64,000 nt of DNA, from positions 77,806 to 141,805 of the forward strand of contig LUCM01000098.1 in the NCBI GenBank assembly GCA_008360955.1, in the 5' to 3' direction. Shown here piece after piece: positions 1-11,489 of the stretch. The translations under genes were made by a program, and so were the position numbers. Each line of letters begins with the position of its first letter. Position 1 is the stretch's first letter. The stretch comes from Fasciolopsis buskii. Lineage: Eukaryota > Platyhelminthes > Trematoda > Plagiorchiida > Fasciolidae. Under the pieces are notes generated by a model. That model was not told where the DNA came from. It saw only the letters and a list, made by a program, of their open reading frames with translations, and made no database searches.

Positions 1-1899
1 ATGTTTTCCGTTTCTCTGCGTGAATCTGTTAACACAGTTGTACCAAAATTTTTCGCTCTGCATGCAACTGGAGTTTTTCACACGATGGGTCAATTAGTCA
101 CCGATTCGCAGCATTCGTCTGAAAGCGTGTGATTAAAAATGTGCAAGATTAAATTAATTTTTCATGATATACACCGTTATACGATAGTTGACCAGTCCTT
201 CGGTTACTTAGAAGATAGGAAGTTTGAATCAAAATCTAAAGCTGATGGATTACAGTTGAGGGATGCCACACATTGTGCCATGGGATGAAACAATGAGTGT
301 TCTAACTAACACAACAAATAAATTCATTTTGAGAGCAGTGGGTATCAATTAAATATCGAACTAATCTAACTGCAATGTACCGTAGCACGAGGAAAAACCC
401 GAAACAGTTATCGGATTACCTCTGTGTAACCGCCAGTGTTTTGTCTACTCGTTATTTGTCAGTAGGCGTACCACAGATTAGGTTATTTGGTCTCATCGAC
501 ATGCTCCCTGTTGCGTCGGTCGTTGATGGAAATTTAACGCACAACTATTTCGATAGATGGCGGATGGTAAAAAGACAACCACATGCTCCGAGGGCAAAAG
601 CATTTTTTTAAAGCAAATGTGTTAGGACCAAACTAGCTAGAAGATGATTTTAGTTAGACACGTGCCCAACCTTACTGATGGTCAAGGTGATGCAGGAGTA
701 TGAAATTTCGAGCCTAGTTGTTTGTCGGAAATCGTTTAACAAATATGATCTCGACTCCTACCATTTGGCAACTGGCGATCAGAAAAGCCAGGAGTTTTAA
801 TATGCTCATTGCCACCAATATATAAGTCAGGATGTGGTGCACATAAATTGACGAATTCACGTTGTTTTTCACAGCCTTATATTCTTTGCAATTATGGCCC
901 ATATTTACATGGTCACATGTCACGTAAACCAATTGGCAGCAGTCTGATTTCGAAAACTAGGTTTGCAAGATTTCTGTAGTTGGTTTTTGTCGTTTTTCAA
1001 GGGAACCTGAAGAACATGAAAGAAATCGGAAAACAAACGAATGGAACCAGCTTAGAACAAGAAGTGCACCGAAGGGCACGAGATTGCGTCACTTTTGAAG
1101 ATAAATCTGGGTTGCACGTCCCGGAACGTTGGAAAATTTCAACGACTGAGTCTGGGAACAAAGCATGAAAATTGACTATTCATTAACACAATGAACTATT
1201 TGTATAATACTGTTTTCTTTTTATTGGAATAAAACAGCAATACATTTCGTTGGCACGTCAATCCTTGCAACAGCACCACCAACCGGAACTTTACAGTCAA
1301 ACAAACGAGGAACTGTCGTAAATGACTGGGAGTTGACTGGTGATGCAATAGCATTAGTATTTAAAAAGGGCGCCATTTATCGCAAGAAGAGGCAGTTTCG
1401 CCTTGACTGCATACACGGATTACAGATGCAGATATGAAGTTCCTTTGAAAACGGTCTGGAAACAATTGATGGGAATAAAAATAAATTGGCCATGCTAAAT
1501 CACAAAAGCATTCCTGTTGCTAGTGTTCTTCTAATTTTAGAGAAGCTGACAAAATGCGTTTGTGTTTTAGTTTGTTGCGTGTGCGGATCGCTTAAGTCGG
1601 TATGAGGAAAAATGAGGAAAATTGTGGAATTAACTCGTTGATCACGTGTGACTAATTAACCGTGCACTCAAGTACATACTTCTAATAGATATTCCTTTGG
1701 GTCATCTCATGTGATCGTGGAAAATGAGTTTTTTTGGTGTTGCTGATGAACACTTACTATGGTGCTCACAATCCTTTCCTATCTTTAGTTGAGACAGTTT
1801 CTTAAATTCTGAGTGATAACCCACCAGCTTAGTCTTTATTGGGACCAGTTGCGGCTAACGAATGAATGCTTCCCGGGTTTGTTTTCAATTCACTTTCAG
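1..1899. other. Upstream non-coding stretch or intron, no gene recognised
   Basis: Short open frames occur on both strands, for example 375-611 and 980-1168. None carries a recognisable domain, and none combines a good acceptor and donor in a frame that would feed the exon at 1900. The N-terminal helices of the F-BAR domain must be encoded before 1900, most likely outside the window, so this is best read as intron sequence. Confidence 0.5.
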
Positions 1900-2052
1900 T
1901 TGAAAGAGAGGGCCATGAAGGATACTCGAGACAGAGTGATTGAACCTTTGAAATGCATTTTGTTGCACAAACGTCATCAGGTTTCCCGGCTTGATGCATT
2001 TCGTCGGAATGCCGATAATTGCCTTAAAGAAGCTTCTGATCGGACTGCAGCA
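1900..2052 (+). CDS. Exon A1: F-BAR domain, central helix
   Basis: The exon encodes 51 residues, phase 0 at both ends. The acceptor is cactttcag (1891-1899) and the donor is gtgagt (2053). It begins LKERAMKDTRDRVIEPLK, highly charged and helical, and resembles the part of F-BAR domains before the long central helices, where a 'TRDRVIEPL'-type stretch precedes a Lys/Arg-rich helix. The peptide continues without a break into the next exon. No initiator ATG is implied: the upstream open frame runs through intron sequence to an ATG-like codon at 1813 that I do not believe is used. Confidence 0.72.
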
Positions 2053-4080
2053 GTGAGTTGATGAAAAAGGTCTGTTTTCCTTGATCTCATGAACCAAACA
2101 TTTTTGAAAATCTGTTTTGCAAAATAAAACAGCACCCTTAAAAGCCAACTCTGATATATTATTCTACTTCGATATTTATTGTTTAGCTGGAAAAATCCGT
2201 GACTGCTTTCTATGGAAATGACCTTCCAATTTTAAAGTTGATGGCTATTTTCGTTTACCCTAAAAGCGTACTAATCAAAAGCATGGTAGAACGAATAAAA
2301 CTGCATTGAATCGATCAGATTGTTATAAAAAAAGAAAAATGCATTCGAAGGTCGGTATTCAAATCGGCATCAGACGTTCCTGCAAACTACAGCGAGGAAA
2401 TCAAAGCAAGGTCGACGGTCAATTTCTCCTAGTAAAATAAAAATATCTGTTAGTTACTGTGCGAACCGGTGCCTATTTCAGTCTGTTTGATTGTTCTTGA
2501 TTTCGGTGATTTTTGACTCATTTCCTGGTTGGTTACCTTTATTTGTCTACGCTTGGTGGTGTGCGGTAAATTTGTCTCATTGCTAAGCCAAACCGCAGCC
2601 GCACATGAATGTTCCTCTGATTGCTGATCGGTCGTTTTGCCCCAGTGGTTCAGTCACGCTTCAACGCGTTTGGCTTCATTCATGGAGGTCAGTTACGCTT
2701 GGCTGGGGCAGGAACCATCAGCTCACCCATTAATGATCACTTTCTTTGCTGTTATAATTAGTCTTCTTTTGGCGACCGATAAACAAAGACTTTTCGTGCT
2801 TTTGCACAGGTTTTGTCACGGAGAGCACGCGATCCATCACACAGGGTATCTTCGTATGCGAGAATACCAAGTTTCATTGAATAGTTTATCTGTAGTTCCT
2901 ATGACATTTAACGACATTTATGAACTGCTGGTTTGTATTTTCTATTATGCCCATGTAGGCAAGTAAACTAAGATACTATTGCTTTACACTTAGCTGATAC
3001 TGAGAGGGTATGGAAAAGGCAAAACCTGCAGTTGCCGAGCGAGAATGACGAACAGGAAGAGTTTCTGAGACGAAAGAGACAACGCATGATATAACGAAAA
3101 TAGCAGGACTGCTAAAATGACTTCGTGAGACAGATAGAAGATAACGATATTTGGAATAAGCTTTTGTTGAGATTAAATCATTATGTTCAGGGAATGGTTA
3201 AAATCTAACGGGCAACGAGGGATATACATGCAGCCCACCGAGCTAACCTGAGGATTCGTGAGGTTGCAAATCCGGTTGGCATATGCATGCAAGCCATTCG
3301 AGGTGATTTGCCGCCAAAAGTACACCTATTTATGATCTCGCATATTTCTGTCAGGTCCTTGACATTTCGTAAAGTAGACTTTTTGCAATCTGAGAAACAA
3401 GTATAGTACCATAAATTGCTGTTCAAGTGTAAACTGTGATCAACGGTTTTCAGCTGTCTGGGCCATAAGAACGTGAGAAATAAAAATACACTCACTCTAA
3501 TCAACTACGGATGTTAAAGAGAGATTTCACGAAAATCATAATCGCTTAATCAAAAAGCAAAATCAATGGTTTGGTATGAACGTATCCGGGGGTAACGTTA
3601 CCGGGTGTTGGTGATGAGGTAATGAATGTTTCGGCATCAGTTTCGTCTGATAATCGATGGATAGATTATAACAGCGGTGTTCGGAATAGTTGATCGTCAC
3701 CGTTCTTCCCAAGTCCATAATTTGACAGAATTCTGACAGAATGGGATGATTGAACATGGTATATGCCATATTTAGAAAGATCCCGTTAGGTGCACAGTTA
3801 GGGCTTTTTGAACAAACTGACTTCGATGTCAATTTCTGGCAAGAATAATAACTTCAGATGTGTCGCTCTGATGAAACTATTTGTGTACTCTTTTGTTTGT
3901 GGACCTATTTATCAGTGACAGTTCTCTATAAATGCAGTAAAGAATGAAGCCCGTTTGGATTTTGCCAAGTTGAGCATGTGATTTTATCTCTCGTTGATGT
4001 CCGTTGTCGTTTTACCAAATGTACTTAATAGATAAATTCAGTAAATTATTGTATGTCTCCTATGCTTTTCCATTCTATAG
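2053..4080 (+). other. Intron 1, nothing recognised
   Basis: This intron of about 2.0 kb runs from gtgagt to tattctatag. A 109-codon open frame at 2637-2966 has no recognisable motif or splice context and is probably chance. Confidence 0.6.
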
Positions 4081-4245
4081 CTTCACGCGCAGTACAGTGA
4101 AATGTATCAAGCCAATCGAGAAACGTTGCAGTTAAAAACAATCAAGGATATTTTGAATGGTCATAACGAATATGTACTCCAGTTACACATGACCAACACG
4201 ATGAAAGAACATTACCATTCTATTATTATCCCTCAGTTAATGCAG
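4081..4245 (+). CDS. Exon A2: F-BAR domain, HNEYVLQL motif
   Basis: The exon encodes 55 residues, phase 0 to phase 0. The acceptor is cattctatag and the donor is gtagga at 4246. It is the most diagnostic F-BAR exon. It contains HNEYVLQLHMTN followed by HYHSIIIPQLMQ, matching the '[RH]N[ED]Y-L-L---N-----YY----P-LM' pattern shared by FES/FER, srGAP and FCHSD F-BAR domains between the central helices. The family assignment rests on this pattern as remembered, not on an alignment. Confidence 0.82.
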
Positions 4246-5235
4246 GTAGGATCATGATCACTTCGGACTTTCGAAAGGTTTAAACCTAAAATATTTTGTG
4301 CTTTATTATTGAATAAGTATTTCACAAAGACTGCTATTGCTTGTTATGAGAAGAAATGAGAAAGAGTCAGCAACAGTGTAGCTCCCACTTTTTGTACGAT
4401 ACCTGGGAAATAAACTTATTTGATATTACTTTGCTATTTGAGGAGTTCTTGTATGTACCCGATACTCTGAACGTGCTAGGAGACAGCAAACCGATCGCAG
4501 CTGGAAGAGATTCAAACGCGGGAACATCGAGTTGCAATTTGTCTTTAGCCTGTCATACTTCTTCACGTAGCAGCCATCGAATGGTGGTGTATTATCATGC
4601 AATTATTGTTTAAGCAACAAAGGGGGTCAGATTATTACGAGGTTAGCAAATGGCTGCTTAAGACTTCTGTAGAAATCTCCACTTAGATTTGTCGAGCGGT
4701 AAACTTGACACACCGAACCACTATGCAAGATGGTACACTCCTTTGGATGACTTTGTTGGTGGGAATTTGACAATGTGAATTTGGTGTAACATCAAAATGC
4801 TACTACTACTGTTTGAGTAGTTTGAGGCAGGCATAAGGTGGAGTTTTACGTGTAACATCTAAATACGCTCGGAATTAATGTAGGAAATAAGATACCTAAA
4901 GAATTTTAATGATACTCATGAAAAATTGACAAATGCTGTTTGAATAAGCAACCTGTACCTGTTAGATCATTGCCGTGCAGTGCATTTGTGGTGACGATTA
5001 TGTAATAGAATTTTAATTTTCTTCACTGAGAAATTGCCGAGATTTCAAAATCATCCCACAGTCATCTAACTTTAGTTTTACCTACGGACAAAAAACAAAA
5101 CTTCGGAGTATTCTTTAACAGTCATAAAAATTAATTGCCAGAGGTAACCGTCCACTCATTGTTTCACTATCATCGGTTTCTAAATGGGTACCCCTAATTG
5201 CTTTACTGTGCTCGGTTGTTTTGTTCTGTTTGTAG
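4246..5235 (+). other. Intron 2, nothing recognised
   Basis: About 1.0 kb, gtagga to tttgtag. The 85-codon open frame at 4356-4613 has no motif and no partner splice sites. Confidence 0.6.
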
Positions 5236-5316
5236 GAATTTGAAAACGTGATTCGGTACAATACGAACACGTTCGCACAATTGGTTTCAATATATTTTGC
5301 TTTACAAGAAGGTGTG
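5236..5316 (+). CDS. Exon A3: F-BAR domain, short helical exon
   Basis: The exon encodes 27 residues, phase 0 to phase 0. The acceptor is ttctgtttgtag and the donor is gtaagt at 5317. The peptide starts EFENVIRYNTNTFAQLV and continues the helix after the PQLM segment, the position where F-BAR domains carry a '...L..--L--I--' helix. It is short, so the evidence is mainly the strong splice sites and matching phase. Confidence 0.65.
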
Positions 5317-8300
5317 GTAAGTTAAGCCGTACTGGCAGTGTTCGTGTGGGAGATACGCATAAAGAAAATGTTGCACAATAGCTCCAGGGTTGGTCGATCA
5401 TACGAAAATATAATCCTAATATAAGTAGCCTGTTTTGTTTTAAGCACCTCTCTGTCAGGCCCAAGATAGAGTGTCGGTCAGCGTTATCCAGGCAACAAAT
5501 CTCAATTTGCCTTTCCGGGATTTCACGCAAGAAACAAAACAACTCGTTTTTCTGCTAATTCATTAAGCGTCTGCTGTTCTGCCGGAGGCTTCCTTTGGCG
5601 GTCCTTCTGAGAAGTCTAACGGCGAATAATTCTTAAGTTACTGATGTATAATACTATGGTATTACAGAAATGGTCATCTATGGATACTTCATTATTTTTT
5701 CGGGTAAAAAATAAACATGTTCCTAGTGAAACTGGTTTCCGTAAAAGGGCTTGACAAATCACTATTATTCGCGCAGTCTAGAAACAAGTGATTCAAACAC
5801 AAGCCTGTTTGTATTACTGCATTATTCACGAAATAGTTTGTACAATCGTTTTTTCTAAACATTCGCTATGAAAGTGCATCAATAACAAGTTATATTTTTC
5901 CAAAAACTTTTCAGGAAATGTGTCATTTTGAGTAGTTTGTGCACATATTACTGCACATGCGCTAGTCGCAGACGACCTTATTGCTGTTCGTCTCAATACT
6001 GTGCCTGATCCATCGAGGCCTTATGCAGTTGACCACCCTAAGTCTCCGGATAATGCTGACCAGTTTTGCCATGCATGAACCGCTGCATTGCCCAGTCACG
6101 CTCACCCCAGTTCTCACGCTCGCTTTCCCTCTACATAATCGCAAAGGTACGAGGAACCCATAACTCACTAACATTTGTGACTTGAAATACAACACTTATC
6201 TTGTTCACACTTTTTTCTGGTGTCTGTGTCATGCCTTACTTTGGACCGGAACCCAAAAATCCCGTCATCAAAAGCCACTTCCCCTAATTTCTCAACTACA
6301 TTTTTTATTGTTCTTTTGTTCCCGGAGTGGACGCTTGCGTCTTCGCTCATCAGTCAGTTGCTACCTACCGAGTATCAAATCTTGACTTTTCAAGTGGCAG
6401 ACAAGCTCATGGGGTTGAAGCTGAGCCCCCTATTTCCAATCATTGTCTGTGTTGTTTATCACTCCCCTGGCACTGAATTGACTGCACCATTTCGGACCAC
6501 TTATCTTCAAGCACTGAATGCTTGCTTTCTACAAACCCTCAAATGCCAAGTAACTATCAAGGGAAATTTCGACATTTACAACCCGGATGGGCTAATACAC
6601 TTGTGACGCTCATCATGGGGCCCGAAGCCGAACAATTCACTACTGTCGTTAAATCATCCGAAGTGACTGACCTTTGCAGACACATCTGATTGATTCGGAG
6701 ACCGTGATCATACTCTCGATCTTACTGTCAATTCTGTATGTTTTCTCTACTGAAACATTTCCATTTTCAATCCTGTTGGTTCATGAAACCATGAACCTAT
6801 CACACCCTCCAGTATCCTACTCACTACCACTCCGAATTCTCCTCGAGACAGCAATCTGAGACAATTTATACGAAATCTTTGCTTATTTTAGGGGTGATTA
6901 TCGTTTCAATTCTGGGGTTTCATTGTTTGTCTCTAACTTTACCAACATTAATCTTCCTCAGTTTTCCAAACACAGCAAACCAAGAACCCTGGAGTGGTTC
7001 ACCACGCATGTTATCGTGGTGTTTGCTTGAAGCGCTCAGCATTTCCGCCCCCCAACTCCCGCCTCCCGCTTTATACGATCCAGAAGCAGACGCCATTTAG
7101 CCATACAAAGGACCAAAGAATGCGTCTTCTTTTACAAAACCAAACGCTTGGTCTTATTGGCCACTGCTAACAGGACATTTCGGTCTCTTCCCAAAACCAG
7201 CTTCTCACGTGTCTTCCTTCAAAGTTGCCCTTCATTCTTGATGCTTTTAGTGACATTGTTAGCGAACTACAGGAGAAAGCCGAGGTTTTTTCACGTTTGC
7301 TTCCAATTCCACTTTATTCAGGTATCATAGATCCCCGTGGACTTCTGTCACTACTGACCACCCTTTTGCACTAGGGAAATCAGTCAAACGCTTCGCTATA
7401 TGTACATCCGAGAACTTCTCCGTCCGGGCGGCAGTCAGCTCATCATCCTTAAAATGTGTGGCTCCTTTTTAGGACATCTTTATACGATCCCAGTTCTTCA
7501 AAGACAGGGCTCAATATTCTCCCGTTCCAAACGCAACGACCTCTGTGGCTCTCCAATTTCTCTAAAATCGGTTATTTTCAAGTTGTTGGGAACATTTGCA
7601 TCTCATGGATACTGACCGTTTCCTGAAAGCCGGGGAAAATGAAAAACCGCGAATATAAATTACCTTAACGTTGGTTTACCAGTGATCCATTGGCTTTTGT
7701 CTACTATCCGTTGTCCGTTGCACTCGACAGCCTCGGAGAAGCATATTTTGTCTCGTTGCATATCTGCAAAGCATCCAATCAAGCTTGTCACGAAGGTCTG
7801 TAAGAGAAACCATGAAGTTCTGGGTTTACTGTGGATCTTGTATCGCTCACATCAAGTCCTCTTCAGTAAGAAAACTATCTCCATCCTTGTTGATAGGGTG
7901 TACCTCAGCCGTTTTCCGTTAGTTCAGGTGTCTCTAAGGGTTTCTTACCCGCATGCATCCACTCGCTTCAGTTAATAACGGTTTTCTGTCCAACAATCCA
8001 GTGTTTGCCGATGACGCTACCTTCCCTTGTTTTCCGTCTTACCACAATTTCCATCATGCAAATAACACCGCTGAGTGCCAGCATAATTATCGGCAGTGTA
8101 TCGTTGAATTCTGCTCTTGAACACATTTCCACCTGAGATTTTCATAAACACGTTGACTTCGGTGTTTCGAAAATACACTTCCTTCAACTTCCATTTATGT
8201 CTTTCGTTCACCATGCATTAGAGTTTGGATCCGTTTAGGCTATACGCCGCAGGTCTTGTTTCTTCTTGATTCACTTGTACTCTCTTCGTTATGCTGGCCT

Positions 8301-9685
8301 CCTTTCATATTTCAACTGGGTTCTCATGTAGCGCGCAAAATTTATTTCCTGCTTCTCGTCAGTCAGATCTTTATAACCTACCCATTTTCGGTTGTAATAA
8401 TCCGCTCCGTGCTTAAACAACACAGTCGCCTGAAAAGTTGTGCTTCATCTTCTTTTACTGTACTTGATCTGATTCATAGCAAGGCCCCTTAACTTCCAGT
8501 CTGCTGTCACTAGCCAATCTTTGCCGATCCGTTGTTGTTGATACTGCTTTCTCTTTTGTTCTTCGGAGTTTGTTTCATCCTTTCTCATACCTCTAACCTT
8601 CATTCGCCTATCCCGTTATTATGCTTCTAATCATTTTTATCATAGTTTTAGCTAAATGTATTACTTGCTCCCATCATGTTTTATTTTTCCCCGAAAGTTA
8701 CAGTCGTAGAATGTCCTCTTCTTGTTGACTTTCCCATCTACTCACAATTTTTCTTTCTTTTAAACAAGGCCAACAAACCGGGTCTTCCTTGAATGTTCCT
8801 CACAGTTCCCTTTTTTACGTATGTGATTTGACCAGATGTGTATTTTTTAAACTTTAAATACCTTTGTTTTTAACTAAAAGTTATGATTAAGACCAACAGA
8901 GTTTAAGGACTTGACGCGGTTATACTTTTCAGTGAAGAATATGGATCTCGATTTTGACAAAAAAATGAATCCAGACGAAGAGGTGGAAAGTGCATAATGG
9001 TATGCACAAATGTTGTCTTTAATTATTTTACTTTAGATAAGTCTTTTAAGCATAACCACCTACAATCGATAGTTCTATCAAACGAATTATATGCCATTTG
9101 TATTTCAACTAGCCTGTCACATGATGCAGTGATCTCATTTCTCGGAAAATTTATTATTTTATTGTTCGTTATACCTTACCCGTTTCCTTGCGGATGCCAA
9201 CCGAGAATCATCAAAGGACAATTTGAAAGTGATAAGTGAACTGAAACCAAACTGTGGACAGCAGGTGAACTTCACAGAATAAACGCGCGCCTTTGGCAGT
9301 GCGTGGTTGTAAATATCCATCAACCCTCCTATCACTAAGCAACTGAGTGAACTCATCTCTGATGTTCCTCAGTGTATTATGCCTTTAAATTCTTAACTAA
9401 TCTTCTGTAGAGCGCACAGACTGTACTGACCAAACTAAACGGTGAAATATTTCAAGAGAATCGGGTTTGATCAAATAGCCTTATACGCGAGGACATAAGC
9501 AATACCTTATGTTCGCTTCCGTTCCTCCAATAAAATCAAAATATTTTTGGACTTTCACACAGCCTACCATTTGTGCTACCGAAGAGAAATATTCTACATT
9601 ACCGGCTATTGTAATTATGATGCCAGAGTTTCTGCAATATAGCAAGCATATGAGAAAAACTTAACGTACTTTTTTTAATTTGTAG
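5317..9685 (+). other. Intron 3, carries a decayed LINE
   Basis: This 4.4 kb intron runs from gtaagt to a T-rich tract ending in ttgtag. Most of its middle (about 5960-8640) is an old CR1-like LINE in the same orientation as the gene, described separately. An exon-like stretch at about 8932-8986 after ttttcag was considered and rejected. Confidence 0.65.
5960..8640 (+). mobile_element. Decayed CR1-like non-LTR retrotransposon (LINE)
   Basis: Broken reading frames carry the ordered remains of a LINE ORF2. The endonuclease is visible at about 6320-6600: LLPTEYQI, then IVCVVYHSPG (typical 'VCVYRPPG'), then VTIKGNFDIYNPDG (typical 'GDFNxP'). Reverse-transcriptase traces follow at 7680-8030, with GVSKGFLP in place of 'GVPQGSVLGP' and VFADDATFPC, which carries the FADD catalytic motif, at about 8008. 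The C-terminal tail has LYSLRY (about 8278) and a weak RPLNFQSAVTSQSL stretch (about 8485). Many stops and frame changes make it inactive. The region is also more C/T-rich than its surroundings. The CR1-clade call is from remembered motifs; the exact ends are approximate. Confidence 0.72.
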
Positions 9686-9847
9686 ACAGAAACAACAAGC
9701 TTCAGTTTTCAAAAACTGTACACGAAACTACGTGACATATCCTCAGATGTGGATGTGACGTCCATAGTACAGCTATTAAACAGAAACCACAGCTTATCTC
9801 ACTGGCAACCGATAGAATATTTGCCACCTGATAGCGACTGTCCTGAG
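9686..9847 (+). CDS. Exon A4: F-BAR domain C-terminal part
   Basis: The exon encodes 54 residues, phase 0 to phase 0. The acceptor is tttttttaatttgtag and the donor is gtaagt at 9848. The peptide includes FQKLYTKLRDISSDVDV and HSLSHWQPIEYLPPDSD. The pattern of a last helix followed by a short extended segment with an aromatic-proline patch is what F-BAR domains show as the chain runs back along the dimer. Confidence 0.75.
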
Positions 9848-11337
9848 GTAAGTGTTATAATAATCTTTAGAAGAAATAGAACGCTATATGTGTGGTGTAC
9901 TAGAAGATCAAATTGGATTTAAATGTTCCAAGCATCACTCAAAATCCTACAACCATTGTACAGGTACTTCATAGGGAAGTCTATGCCTGAATTGAGGTTT
10001 TTTCTGTTGTATTGCCGTTTAGTTATCATTTATAGCTGAACGATATAGCCTAGAAGTGTGATTAGTTAACTTACAATAGTCCATCTCTGCTTCGGTCCCA
10101 GTCTGGATCCGATGTTCTGAGTCTTATGAATTCAGACTGATCACACGTGCGGTATGTCCGTCCCATTCCCTTGCTGATAAACTAAACGTCGATATCCGTT
10201 GTCTGCCATTCTGTAAAAAACATTTCATTTTGTCCACTGTCATTACCTGATTGGAAACCATCTTGAATTTACACACTCATTTCACTGTCACAAAAACCTG
10301 GATAAAAAGCAACTTTTAAAAATGCAAAACACATCCTTTATTTTTGGAAAAACAATTCGTGATGATCTTTGGAAATTTGACATTGTATTGTTTCGTCAGT
10401 CGGGTGAGCTCCCGTTTAATCTTACCAAGAACAATAACTCAAATTCATTTTTTACCTTGAATTCTCAGCCACTTATCGTTGTTATGGTATAAAAATGCTA
10501 GACAACCGATATCAAGTTTCATATACGGGATATAGTGCAAAGCTTCGTACCAGTTCTGCTCCCAAACTTTTGTAACAGTAATGATACAAGAGATGATTTT
10601 GACGTTGGACTTTGAATGGTTTATTCCATTTTCCGCCCACAAGAAGATCAGCTTTGATTTTAATCGATTTAGCACCGTTTCATCTTTTAGGCCTTCACCA
10701 AATTTCGTTTAAACAGTACTGACCTCGTTGTGCCACTCAAAGCTATAGTCCTTGGGTCCGGAACGTGCGTCGTGATATCACATGTTGCACCACGGACTTT
10801 AGTCATTCATTGAAAATTGACAGCTAGGTCAGCCGTTCTGTTTCTGGGTGCACAGATGCTAGATCGGGACCATGTTTTTCGCCGTGCATTATGCCACATG
10901 TCAAAAGTTTTGAAAACTGTGACACACGATCTGCAGAGACGTTCACTGGCACTATTTCCACGAAAAATGTCGTTTGAAGGGCCAGAAGGACTAGGTTGGT
11001 TTATGACCTCTTATAAATTTACAGCATCTTTGCTGTCAGTGGGGTTTTTGCAAAGATCCAGGGTATATTTCTTCCATTTGATTGATGGTACCAGGTGAAA
11101 TGGGTCGGTTTGACAATCACTTGTTTGCCCAGTTCAAAATGTTTTTCGTTTGAACTTTATAAGTAACTTACAGTTTGATAAAGTTCAATGAGACTCAGTT
11201 TGAATGGTTTCACTTTACATGTCCAGTGATGAAGTGTTCAGCCTATGCCGGTGTTTGAATAATAAAAACCATATAGGAATAAGCTGTTAGATGTGGTAGT
11301 TTTAATTCACGCTTATTCTCTGTGTTTTGATATCAAG
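9848..11337 (+). other. Intron 4, nothing recognised
   Basis: About 1.5 kb. The open frame at 10817-11098 has no motif and no useful splice sites. Confidence 0.55.
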
Positions 11338-11489
11338 ATTCTTCAGTCCGAACACGTCATAGTGGATAAACTGGTAAAATCTGAACTGCAGACAAAGTTT
11401 GATCAGCTTAAGAAGCAATTCTCGGAGCTTTCGTCCTTCATGCAACAAAACCGTGACGTGGTGGAAACGTTGGAAAATCTGGAAAAACG
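11338..11489 (+). CDS. Exon A5: coiled coil after the F-BAR domain
   Basis: The exon encodes 50 full codons plus two bases (phase 0 in, phase 2 out). The acceptor is gttttgatatcaag and the donor is gtagat at 11490. The peptide has heptad-like spacing of Leu/Val/Phe, for example VDKLVKSELQTKFDQLKKQF and VVETLENLEKR, and is very rich in Glu/Lys/Gln. A coiled coil or HR1-like segment is usual between F-BAR and SH3. An alternative acceptor (ttcag) three codons later would also keep the frame. Confidence 0.7.

Noticed and set aside
980..1168. 62-codon plus-strand frame in the upstream stretch
   Set aside because: No F-BAR-like pattern, no donor in a frame that would join the exon at 1900, and length expected by chance.
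2637..2966. 109-codon plus-strand frame with hydrophobic runs
   Set aside because: It lies in intron 1 with no motif or splice context; intron 1 joins cleanly without it.
6168..6606. Overlapping open frames on both strands at 6.2-6.6 kb as independent genes
   Set aside because: The plus-strand frame carries endonuclease traces of the decayed LINE; the other frames are its shadows.
8932..8986. Possible exon after ttttcag at 8932, reading KNMDLDFDKKMNPDEEVESA
   Set aside because: It ends in a stop, does not fit the phase 0 to phase 0 junction between exons A3 and A4, and the donor is poor.
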